Shown in pieces: positions 1 through 6,854 of a DNA stretch of 14,861 bases. The translations under genes were made by a program, and so were the position numbers. Positions within the stretch are counted from its first letter, which is position 1. Every line of letters begins with the position of its first letter. This DNA is from JACDBD01 sp050743385 (GTDB lineage Bacteria; Actinomycetota; Acidimicrobiia; IMCC26256; JACDBD01). The stretch spans positions 1-14,861 of the forward strand of contig JBOGFJ010000088.1 of NCBI GenBank assembly GCA_050743385.1, in the 5' to 3' direction. The notes under the pieces were generated by a model that saw only the letters and a program-made list of their open reading frames with translations, was not told the origin of the DNA and did not search any database.

Positions 1-1667
1 CGCCGTCGACCGACATCGGCGCCTCCCTCGACGAGGACGCGCCGATCGTGCTCCTCGACGCCGACACCGGCAAGCGGGTGCCGTACTGGGCCGAGCTCGA
101 CGAGACGATCGACGACCCCGCCGACCGCCCTCTCGTCATCCGCCCGGCCGTGAACTTCCTCGAAGGTCATCGCTACGTCGTCGCACTGCGTGACCTGCGC
201 GATGCCGACGACCAGCGGATCCGGGCCACCGACGCCTTTCGCGTCTACCGCGACGACTTCGAGACCACCGACGAGACGGTCGAGAGCCGACGTGACCACA
301 TGGAGGACGTGTTCGAGACGCTCGAAGATGCGAGCGTCGAGCGCGACGACGACCTCTACCTCGCGTGGGACTTCACCGTCGCGAGCGAGCGCAACCTCTC
401 CGAGCGCCTGCTCCACATCCGCGACGACGCCTTCGCCGCCCTCGCCGACGAGGCGCCCGCGTTCCAGGTCACCGCGGTCGAGGAGGAGCCCGAGGAGGAG
501 GAGGGCCTCGCCCGCATCGTCGACGGCACGTTCCAGGTTCCCCTGTACCTCACCGGCGCGGGCGACGCCGGCAGCCGCTTCAACACCGGGCCCGACGGCC
601 TCCCGGCGCGCAACGGCGACTACACCGCCGACTTCCGCTGCATCGTCCCCGACGCCGCCCTCGGCGACGACGGAGAGGCGCGGCCGGCCCGCCCGTCGGT
701 GTACGGGCACGGGCTGTTGGGGAGCGAGGACGAGGTCGATGCCGGCAACATCGTCGCCATGGCGAACGAGCACGACTTCGTGTTCTGCGCCACGAAATGG
801 ATCGGCATGTCGGAGGAAGACGTCGCCAACGCCGTCGCGATCCTGAACGAGCTGGGGCAGTTCCCCAGCCTCGCAGACCGCCTCCAGCAGGGCGTGCTCA
901 ACACCTTGTTCCTCGGCCGGCTCATGATCCACGAGGACGGTCTCGTGTCGGACCCCGCGTTCCAGGACGCGAGCGGCGCTGCGCTCATCGACCGGAGTGA
1001 GCTGTTCTACGACGGCAACAGCCAGGGCGGGATCATGGGGGGCATCGCCACCGCGGTCGCGATCGACTGGGAGCGGGCGGTGCTGGGCGTTCCGGCGATG
1101 AACTACAGCACGCTGCTCCACCGCAGCGTCGACTTCGACGTGTACGAGGAGATCCTCGACCCCGCCTATCCCGACGAGCACGACCGCAGCCTCGGGATCG
1201 CGGTGATCCAGATGCTGTGGGACCGGGGCGAGGCCAACGGCTACGCCCAGCACCTCACCCGTGACCCGTACCCGGGCACGCCCGCGCACACCGTGCTGCT
1301 CCACGAGGCGTTCGGCGACCACCAAGTGGCGAACATCGCGACCGAGGTGGAGGCGCGCACCGTCGGCGCCTGCACGCCCACGCCGATCTTCCGCAAGGGC
1401 CGCTCGCCCGAGGTGAAGGCGCTCTGGGACGTGTGCCGCGTCGACGACTTCCCGTTCGACGGATCGGCGATCGTCGTCTGGGACAGCGGCGCCGCCGCGC
1501 CACCGCCGGGCAACGTGCCGCCCGGGGGCGGCGAGGAAGAGGACCCGCACGGGGACCCGCGCTCGTCGAAGGCCGCCCGGCGTCAGAAGGCCGAGTTCCT
1601 CGCCCCCGACGGCCGCGTGATCGACGTCTGCGACGGCAAGCCCTGCACCGCCCCCCACGTCGAGTAG
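1..1667 (+). CDS. Probable secreted alpha/beta hydrolase (lipase/esterase-like), 5' end outside window
   Basis: The reading frame is open from the first bases of the window, so the N-terminus, including any signal peptide, is missing; the GTG at 48 is probably internal. About 553 residues are visible. An oxyanion-type HGLLG segment is followed by the nucleophile elbow GNSQG, with Ser about residue 325 counted from base 48, in the alpha/beta-hydrolase GxSxG form. The segment FGDHQV (about 422-427) is a candidate for the Asp/His part of the triad. Six cysteines, including a CDGKPC pair near the C-terminus, fit disulfides and export. The N-terminal part (PYWAELD, then HRYVVALRDL) looks like a beta-rich domain seen before the hydrolase domain in large bacterial extracellular lipases; this is family recollection. 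A Gly/Pro/Glu-rich linker lies near residues 485-505. The natural substrate is unknown. The hydrolase call is fairly safe; secretion is inferred. Confidence 0.7.
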   Translation, partial: PSTDIGASLDEDAPIVLLDADTGKRVPYWAELDETIDDPADRPLVIRPAVNFLEGHRYVVALRDLRDADDQRIRATDAFRVYRDDFETTDETVESRRDHMEDVFETLEDASVERDDDLYLAWDFTVASERNLSERLLHIRDDAFAALADEAPAFQVTAVEEEPEEEEGLARIVDGTFQVPLYLTGAGDAGSRFNTGPDGLPARNGDYTADFRCIVPDAALGDDGEARPARPSVYGHGLLGSEDEVDAGNIVAMANEHDFVFCATKWIGMSEEDVANAVAILNELGQFPSLADRLQQGVLNTLFLGRLMIHEDGLVSDPAFQDASGAALIDRSELFYDGNSQGGIMGGIATAVAIDWERAVLGVPAMNYSTLLHRSVDFDVYEEILDPAYPDEHDRSLGIAVIQMLWDRGEANGYAQHLTRDPYPGTPAHTVLLHEAFGDHQVANIATEVEARTVGACTPTPIFRKGRSPEVKALWDVCRVDDFPFDGSAIVVWDSGAAAPPPGNVPPGGGEEEDPHGDPRSSKAARRQKAEFLAPDGRVIDVCDGKPCTAPHVE

Positions 1668-1682
1668 GCGAACTCCCTCCAC

Positions 1683-1736
1683 TCGAACTTGCGCGCTCTT
1701 CGCGCCGGATCCGCCACGGCCGGCGCGCAGGTTCGG
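1683..1736. terminator. Long hairpin between convergent genes, candidate bidirectional terminator
   Basis: The arms 1683-1696 and 1723-1736 pair over 14 positions, including two G-T wobbles, around a 26-base loop. Part of the left arm can instead form a compact hairpin, GCGCG at 1691-1695 with CGCGC at 1701-1705. It lies in the 84-base gap between the 3' ends of the hydrolase and the SDR gene, where a shared terminator is expected. No clear T tract follows on either strand, so intrinsic termination is not proven. Confidence 0.45.
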
Positions 1737-1751
1737 AGGATTTCTGGGGAG

Positions 1752-2510
1752 TTACTGGATGACGGAGCCGCCGTCGACGGCAAGGGCGTGGCCGACGACG
1801 AACGAGGCGGCGTCGGAGCAGAGCCACACGACCGCCTCGGCGATCTCCTCGGGTCGGCCCAGACGCCCGAGCGGCACTCCCGCGGTCATGGCGCGCTCGA
1901 TGTCGGGGTTGCCGCCCATGAACCCCTCGAGCATCGGCGTGCGCGTGCTCCCCGGGCACACCGCGTTGATCCGGATCCCCGCCTTCACGTACTCCAGCGC
2001 AGCGGCGCGCGTCAGCCCGACGACGCCGTGCTTGCTCGCCACGTATGCGGGAAGCCCGGCGAAGCCCACCAGTCCCGCCCCCGACGCCATGTTCACGATC
2101 GCGCCGCCGTCACCGCTCGCGAGCATCGCCGCGATCTCGTACTTGAGGCACAGGAACACGCCGGTGAGGTTGAGCGCGAGGGCGCGGTTCCAGTCGTCGA
2201 GCGCGTAGTCGGCCGTCGGGGCGCTGGCGCCCGTCATCCCCGCGTTGTTGACGGCGATGTCGAGACGACCGAACCGCTCGACGGCGTGGTCGACCATGCC
2301 CACGACCTCGTCGGGCTCGGTCACGTCGACCCGCAGGAACGCCGCGGGCCCGTCGATCGCGGCGACGGTCTCGTCGCCGCCGGCGGCGTCGACGTCGGCC
2401 ACGAGCACCGTGGCGCCGGCGCGGCCGAGCGCGTGCGAGCTCGCCCGCCCCAACCCCGACCCGCCGCCGGTGACGATCGCCACCCGGCCCTCGAGCTCGG
2501 GCGCGCTCAT
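1752..2510 (-). CDS. SDR family NAD(P)-dependent oxidoreductase (first of tandem pair by position)
   Basis: A 252-residue classical short-chain dehydrogenase/reductase of normal family length. The Rossmann motif TGGGSGLG is at residues 14-21 and NNAG at 88-91. The catalytic tetrad is visible as N114, S143, Y156 and K160 (YVASK). Asp39 at the end of the second beta strand favours NAD(H) over NADP(H) by family rules. The C-terminal PxG...TPM and DGG segments are typical. The ATG at 2510 is chosen because it overlaps the stop of the upstream SDR gene (shared ATGA) and has GGGGAG eight bases before it, inside the end of that gene. It is therefore probably translationally coupled in one operon. 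The substrate is an alcohol, ketone or hydroxyacyl compound that cannot be named from sequence. Confidence 0.9.
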   Translation of the reverse strand: MSAPELEGRVAIVTGGGSGLGRASSHALGRAGATVLVADVDAAGGDETVAAIDGPAAFLRVDVTEPDEVVGMVDHAVERFGRLDIAVNNAGMTGASAPTADYALDDWNRALALNLTGVFLCLKYEIAAMLASGDGGAIVNMASGAGLVGFAGLPAYVASKHGVVGLTRAAALEYVKAGIRINAVCPGSTRTPMLEGFMGGNPDIERAMTAGVPLGRLGRPEEIAEAVVWLCSDAASFVVGHALAVDGGSVIQ

Positions 2511-3301
2511 CCGAACCACTCCCCACCATTGACGTCGAGGGTCTGCCCGGTGACGCAGCGAGCAAGGTCGGACGCGAAGAACACCACCGCGTTGGCGACC
2601 TCCTCCTGCGGCGGGATCTCGCCCAGCGGGATGTTGGCGACGATCTCGGCCACGAACTCCTCCGGCGAGATTCCCCTCTCCTGGGACTTCCAGCTCACGT
2701 ACGTCTGCACGGGCGGGCCCCACATCCAGCCGGGCACCACCGAGTTGACCCGGATCCGGTCGGGGCCGAGCTCCTTGGCCAGCGTCCGGGCCGCGGTCAG
2801 GAGCGCCCCCTTCGACGACGCGTAACCGCCGTCCTCCGAACGGATCTTGCGGGCGCTCATCGAGTTGACGAACACGATCGAGCCGCCGCCCCGCTCCTTC
2901 AGGAACGGGATCGTCGCTTGCGTGACCCGGAGGGATCCCCAGAGGTTCACCTCGTGCACCTCGCGCCAGAAGTCGAGGTCGGCGTCCTCGAAGCGCTCGA
3001 GCGGCTGGTACAGGAAGGCGCTGTTGACCAGCACGTCGACGCCGCCAAGCTCGGACGCGGCGGCGGCCGCCAGCCGAGCGCACGCGTCCGGGTCGGTGAT
3101 GTCGGTGGGCACCGTGAGGGCGGTCCCGCCCGCGGCCTCGATCTCGGCCGCCACCTCCTTCAGGTACGACTCGGTGCGCGCCGCCAGCACGACCCGCGCC
3201 CCCTCCCGGGAGAGAGCGTGGGCGGTCGCCTGGCCGAGGCCGGGCCCGATCCCCGAGACAATCGCCACCTTGCCCTCGACCAGCACCTCTCGCTCCCCCA
3301 T
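2507..3301 (-). CDS. SDR family oxidoreductase with variant motifs (upstream member of pair)
   Basis: A 264-residue SDR. The cofactor loop reads SGIGPGLG (16-23) instead of TGxxxGxG, and the usual NNAG is NSAF (93-96). The active site appears intact, with N119, S147, Y160 and K164 (YASSK). AAR at the end of the second beta strand (40-42) suggests NADP(H), unlike the partner gene, so the two may act on different steps. The frame stays open far upstream, but homology begins only at the GKVAIVSG strand, and the ATG at 3301 is the nearest start. A GTG at 3286 with GGGGGAG just before it is a reasonable alternative. The gene is first in the operon and diverges from the cyclic-di-GMP gene across a 72-base region holding a palindrome (3325-3338). 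Function beyond redox chemistry is unknown. Confidence 0.88.
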   Translation of the reverse strand: MGEREVLVEGKVAIVSGIGPGLGQATAHALSREGARVVLAARTESYLKEVAAEIEAAGGTALTVPTDITDPDACARLAAAAASELGGVDVLVNSAFLYQPLERFEDADLDFWREVHEVNLWGSLRVTQATIPFLKERGGGSIVFVNSMSARKIRSEDGGYASSKGALLTAARTLAKELGPDRIRVNSVVPGWMWGPPVQTYVSWKSQERGISPEEFVAEIVANIPLGEIPPQEEVANAVVFFASDLARCVTGQTLDVNGGEWFG

Positions 3302-3313
3302 GGGTCCGCGTTT

Positions 3314-3338
3314 TCGAACGGGTCGAACGGTACCGTTC
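3314..3338. promoter_or_regulatory. Palindrome plus direct repeat: candidate operator or divergent promoter
   Basis: GAACGGTACCGTTC at 3325-3338 is a perfect 14-base palindrome. TCGAACGG occurs at 3314-3321 and again at 3323-3330, a 9-base period, so there are three GAACGG half-sites. TACCGT, a plausible actinobacterial -10 box, is read on both strands inside the palindrome (3331-3336 on +, 3332-3327 on -). It lies 13-37 bases before the SDR start and 36-60 bases before the cyclic-di-GMP start. The form resembles TetR-family operators, but no TetR gene is in the window. Confidence 0.5.
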
Positions 3339-3373
3339 CCAGGCAAGCGCGGCGTCGACACAGGGCGACGAAC

Positions 3374-5197
3374 ATGGCACTTGCGACACCCGAGGGCACG
3401 GCGGCGCAGCGAGGCACAGCCACGCGCCGCCCCGGCGCCGACCCTTCCCCCCGCGATCCCCGCCGGTCGATGCGACGCCTCGTCGCCCGCACCCAGGCCC
3501 TCCTCTCGTACGTCGACGAGGTCGTCACCGTCAGCGACGCCGACGGCCGCCTCGTGTACGCGAGCCCGGCGGCGGAGGCACTGCTGGGCTACCGGCCCGA
3601 TGAGCTCGTCCGGATGGGCTCGGTGCTGGCACTCGTGCACGCCGACGACACACCCCGTGTCCACAGCGCCTACCAGCAGGCCGTGAGCGAGGCGGGCACG
3701 ACCGTGACCGCCGCCTTCCGGGCCCTCCACCGCAGCCGCGTCACCATGCTCCAGCTGGAGGCCGGCGTCACCAGCCTTCTCCACGATCCCAGCGTCGAGG
3801 GCGTCGTCGTCACGCTGCGCGACGTCACCGAGCGCCGCCGGTCGGAACGCACGCTCGCCCGCCACGCGCTTCGCGACCCGCTCACCGGTCTGCCCAACCG
3901 CACCCTCCTGCTCGACCGGCTGCGCCAGGCGCTCGCCCGGGCGGAAGGCAGCCGCGAAGACGTCGTCGCGCTCTTTGTCGACCTCGACCGGTTCAAGGTC
4001 GTGAACGACTCGCTCGGCCACGCCGCCGGCGACGAGCTTCTCGTCGAGGTGGCGCGCCGGCTCGCGGGCGCGGTCGCGCCCGGCGACACCGTCGCCCGCC
4101 TCGGCGGTGACGAGTTCGTGGTGCTGTGCACGATCCCCCGCGACCGTGCCGTTCTCGTCGACCTGGCGGCGCGGCTGCGCAGCGGCCTCGCCGACCTCCC
4201 CGACCAGATCCTGCGTGCCGTCGCCGCGCCCATTCGCCTCCCCGAGGCGGAGGTGACGATCACGGCCAGCATGGGCGTAGCGGTAGCGGACCCGTCGGCG
4301 GCGCCGTCCCCCGAAGACCTTCTGGCCGACGCCGACGCCGCCATGTACCTCGCCAAGCAGCACGGCCGCGCCGGCTTCGAGGTGTTCGACCCCACGGTGC
4401 ACGAGCGCACCGGCGGCCGGCTCACCACCGAGAACGCCCTGCGTGGCGCGCTCGACCGGCACGAGCTCCGGCTGGTGTTCCAACCCGCTTTCGACCTGCA
4501 CACCCGGCGGGTGGTCGGCGTCGAGGCGCTCGTGCGCTGGAAGCATCCCGAACGCGGTCTCATCGACCCGGCCGAGTTCTTGCCGCTCGCCGAGGAGACC
4601 GGTCTCATCCTGCCACTCGGGGAGTGGGTGCTCACCGAGGCGTGCGCGCTCGCGGCGCGCTGGTCGGGCGAGCCCGGTCAGGAGCGCCGCATCTGGGTCA
4701 ATCTCTCCGCTCAGCAGGTCGCCGACCCCGACCTTCTCGGCACGGTCAAGCGCGTGCTCGAGCGCACCGGCCTCTCCCCCGACCAGCTCGGCCTCGAGCT
4801 CACCGAGACCACGCTCATGCACGAAGCCGAGCCCGCGATCGCGCTGCTCGAAGCCCTGCACGAGCTCGGCGTCGCACTCGCGCTCGACGACTTCGGCACC
4901 GGCCACTCGTCGCTCACCTACCTGCACCGGTTCCCCGTCGACGTGCTCAAGGTCGATCGGTCGTTCGTGCTCAACCTGGGCCGGGAGCAGCGCACATCGA
5001 CCATCGTGAACGGGATCACCGCGATGGCGCACGCGCTCGGGATGGTCGTGGTCGCCGAGGGCGTCGAAGCCTCCGACCAGCTCGCGACCCTGCGCGCGCT
5101 CGGCTGCGACGTCGCCCAGGGCAACTTCCTCGCGCCCCCGATGCGCGTCCCGCAGCTCGACGAGTTGCTGGCGGCGGCGGAGCCGGTACCGCGCTAG
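3374..5197 (+). CDS. PAS-GGDEF-EAL cyclic-di-GMP synthase/phosphodiesterase
   Basis: A 607-residue cytosolic protein with no membrane segment. A PAS sensor domain lies at about 45-150. The GGDEF domain starts near RDPLTGLPNR (167) and carries an intact GGDEF at 244-248. The EAL domain carries EAL at 384-386 followed by VRW, then NLS, LTET, DDFGTG at 505-510, KVDRSF, EGVE at 562-565 and QGNF. These are the metal and substrate residues expected of an active phosphodiesterase. The product-inhibition site before GGDEF, normally RxxD, reads APGD, so feedback inhibition may be absent. Both synthesis and breakdown of cyclic-di-GMP look possible, with PAS probably selecting between them. The ATG at 3374 follows AGGGCGA; a second in-frame ATG at 3470 is possible. 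The frame also extends upstream to 2918, but that part overlaps the divergent SDR gene and its promoter region. Confidence 0.92.
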   Translation: MALATPEGTAAQRGTATRRPGADPSPRDPRRSMRRLVARTQALLSYVDEVVTVSDADGRLVYASPAAEALLGYRPDELVRMGSVLALVHADDTPRVHSAYQQAVSEAGTTVTAAFRALHRSRVTMLQLEAGVTSLLHDPSVEGVVVTLRDVTERRRSERTLARHALRDPLTGLPNRTLLLDRLRQALARAEGSREDVVALFVDLDRFKVVNDSLGHAAGDELLVEVARRLAGAVAPGDTVARLGGDEFVVLCTIPRDRAVLVDLAARLRSGLADLPDQILRAVAAPIRLPEAEVTITASMGVAVADPSAAPSPEDLLADADAAMYLAKQHGRAGFEVFDPTVHERTGGRLTTENALRGALDRHELRLVFQPAFDLHTRRVVGVEALVRWKHPERGLIDPAEFLPLAEETGLILPLGEWVLTEACALAARWSGEPGQERRIWVNLSAQQVADPDLLGTVKRVLERTGLSPDQLGLELTETTLMHEAEPAIALLEALHELGVALALDDFGTGHSSLTYLHRFPVDVLKVDRSFVLNLGREQRTSTIVNGITAMAHALGMVVVAEGVEASDQLATLRALGCDVAQGNFLAPPMRVPQLDELLAAAEPVPR

Positions 5198-5965
5198 CTA
5201 CGGCGTCGCCGGACCCGCGGTGCGGGCAGAGCGTCGTCCTTCACGCAGCACGATGAGGCGGAACCACAGCCGGACGAGGTTCCAGAACGTGCGCGGGCCC
5301 TCGGCCACGCGCACACGGTGCGACCGCCCGTGCCGACGCGGGTAGTGGTTGACCGGCACCCGCACGAAGCGGGCGCCCGCGTCCTGGAACTTCCGCACCA
5401 TCTCGATCCCGATCACGCCGCTGCGCTGCGAGAGCTGGATCCGATCGAGCAGTGATCGACGGATGAGCCGGAAGTCGGAGTCGGCTCCCCTGATCTTCAG
5501 CCCGAACAGCGCAACGGTGAGCCGGTGGTAGACGCGACCACCGAGCCTTCGCACCGGGCTGTCGGCCCGCCGCCGTCTGACGCCCTGCACCACGTCGACG
5601 TCGTCACGGGCGTGGTCGACGAGGAGCGCGAGCTCGGTGGGATCGAACTGCCCGTCACCGTCGGTGTAGAAGACCCACTGCTTGGTCGCGCCCGCGAAGC
5701 CCGACAGCAGCGCGCCGCCGTAGCCGCGACTGTGCTCGTGGACGACGATGCGCAGCCAGGGCTGCGAGTCGGACAGCTCCTCGAGCACCTCCTGGGAACG
5801 GTCGGTCGAGCCGTCGTTGACGACGATCACCTCCCCGTCGGCACCGACCTCGTCGATGGTCTTCACGGCGGCGTTCACCATCGAGGCGATGGTCGCCTCG
5901 TCGTCGAGACAAGGGAAGAACGCCGTGATCGAGTCGACCGCAGGATTGACGGGAGTGCTCGGCAC
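5198..5965 (-). CDS. Glycosyltransferase family 2, polyprenol-phosphate sugar synthase-like
   Basis: A 255-residue GT-A fold glycosyltransferase. The nucleotide-sugar motif VNDGSTD is at 49-55, GYGGAL at 81-86, and the metal-binding segment TDGDGQFDP at 101-109, with D102 and D104 in the DxD position. These match enzymes that transfer a sugar from a nucleotide donor to a polyprenyl phosphate carrier (DPM1-like). The C-terminal HYPRRHGRSHR segment and a following short hydrophobic, basic helix fit attachment to the inner face of the membrane, but there is no multi-pass membrane domain. The start is GTG, with AGAGG four bases upstream in the same direction. The stop codon directly abuts that of the convergent cyclic-di-GMP gene. 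Donor sugar and acceptor cannot be told from sequence. Confidence 0.88.
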   Translation of the reverse strand: MPSTPVNPAVDSITAFFPCLDDEATIASMVNAAVKTIDEVGADGEVIVVNDGSTDRSQEVLEELSDSQPWLRIVVHEHSRGYGGALLSGFAGATKQWVFYTDGDGQFDPTELALLVDHARDDVDVVQGVRRRRADSPVRRLGGRVYHRLTVALFGLKIRGADSDFRLIRRSLLDRIQLSQRSGVIGIEMVRKFQDAGARFVRVPVNHYPRRHGRSHRVRVAEGPRTFWNLVRLWFRLIVLREGRRSARTAGPATP

Positions 5966-6031
5966 ACGACCTCTTGTCTCGTGGGAGGGGGGCCTCGCGA
6001 GGGGACCACCTTGCGGTCCGGAGCCCGCAGC

Positions 6032-6766
6032 TTACGAGAGCGCCACCCGGGCGGCCGTCCTCACCACGTCACCGCTGGTCAGCCAGACGGCGAGCTGCCC
6101 GTCGGCGGCAGCAGTCCGCAGGTCGAGCGCTTCGCCCGGCTCGACGGGCGTCTTGTGCTCGAGCTCGGCGCCGACGAGGCGTGCTCCCCCCGCATGCCGC
6201 GCCAGCTCGTCTTCGATCGCCTCCCAGTAGGCGGCGTTGTTGACGTGAGCGAGTACGTCGAAGTCGCTCACGCGTAAGGGCCACGGCCGCGAGCCGGCAT
6301 CGGGCGGCGGTGGCGGCAGCCGAAGCCGGCCGCTCACCCTCCGGCCGCCGCCGGCCTCGCCGTAGAGGTCGAAGAACCATTCCTCGAGCGGCGCCGGCGC
6401 GCCGGTGTCGGGCTTCACGTACACCCAGATCGCGACCGCCTCGGCGGCGACGAGCCCGTTGACCGTGAGGGTCGTCCGCCGCTCGGCCCAGCGGCTCCCC
6501 GTCCCGCTGCAGAACGTGACGAGCTCCACGTCGTCGTTGAACCGCGGGAGCTTCCCGAGCTCCAGCGCGAGGCGGCGCATGACCCACGGGGCGTCGATGC
6601 CGGCGTCGCGCACGTCGTCGCCGGCGACGTCCTGGAGATAGCGGGCGAGGGCGTCGAGGCGCAGGCGGCCCGACGCGGTCACGTCGCCCAGCCGAACGCG
6701 GCGTTGGTGGGTGTACCGCCTGCCCTTCGCGGGCAGCGGGACGAAGTCGTTCGGGGGGCCACTCAC
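6032..6766 (-). CDS. Acyl-ACP thioesterase-like protein (double hotdog)
   Basis: A 244-residue protein with two hotdog-like halves, as in the FatA/FatB acyl-ACP thioesterase family. The N-terminal half has ARYLQDVAGDD (41-51) on the presumed central helix. The C-terminal half has SDFDVLAHVNNAAYWE (167-182), which matches the plant and bacterial signature SDxDxxxHVNNxxY followed by a conserved acidic residue. The family releases fatty acids from acyl carrier protein in the cytosol; whether this one acts on ACP, CoA or another thioester is not shown. A proline-rich linker separates the halves near 150-156. The start is GTG at 6766; an in-frame TGA two codons upstream rules out a longer form. 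GAGG lies about 13 bases upstream, so the ribosome site is weak. It diverges from the MMPL transporter gene. Confidence 0.82.
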   Translation of the reverse strand: MSGPPNDFVPLPAKGRRYTHQRRVRLGDVTASGRLRLDALARYLQDVAGDDVRDAGIDAPWVMRRLALELGKLPRFNDDVELVTFCSGTGSRWAERRTTLTVNGLVAAEAVAIWVYVKPDTGAPAPLEEWFFDLYGEAGGGRRVSGRLRLPPPPPDAGSRPWPLRVSDFDVLAHVNNAAYWEAIEDELARHAGGARLVGAELEHKTPVEPGEALDLRTAAADGQLAVWLTSGDVVRTAARVALS

Positions 6767-6822
6767 GCTTCAGTACACCGCCTCGGGCGCCGATGGTCCG
6801 CGCCGACACTGTCGCGCACGCC

Positions 6823-6849
6823 TACGGTCGTGCGCGTCGTGACGGGAGG
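6823..6849 (+). promoter_or_regulatory. Candidate -10 box and strong ribosome site for the MMPL gene
   Basis: TACGGT at 6823-6828 fits an actinobacterial -10 consensus (TAnnnT). It would give a leader of about 20 bases containing GGGAGG at 6844-6849, five bases before the ATG at 6855. No good -35 box is visible. The ribosome site is convincing and fixes the start; the -10 call is tentative. Confidence 0.4.
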
Positions 6850-6854
6850 CACAA

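Noticed and set aside
2507..5032. Very long open frame of 841 codons on the minus strand, extending the SDR gene upstream across the cyclic-di-GMP gene
   Set aside because: It lies antisense to a well-supported PAS-GGDEF-EAL gene, has low-complexity composition and no recognisable domain before the SDR part. GC-rich codon use commonly leaves such antisense frames open.
5993..6019. CCTCGCGAGG palindrome and a GGACC/GGTCC hairpin in the gap between the thioesterase and glycosyltransferase genes
   Set aside because: Short stems with no T tract; too weak to call a terminator or operator in such GC-rich DNA.
5525..6277. Plus-strand frame of 250 codons opposite the glycosyltransferase and thioesterase
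   Set aside because: Spans two real antisense genes and their gap, and shows no domain.
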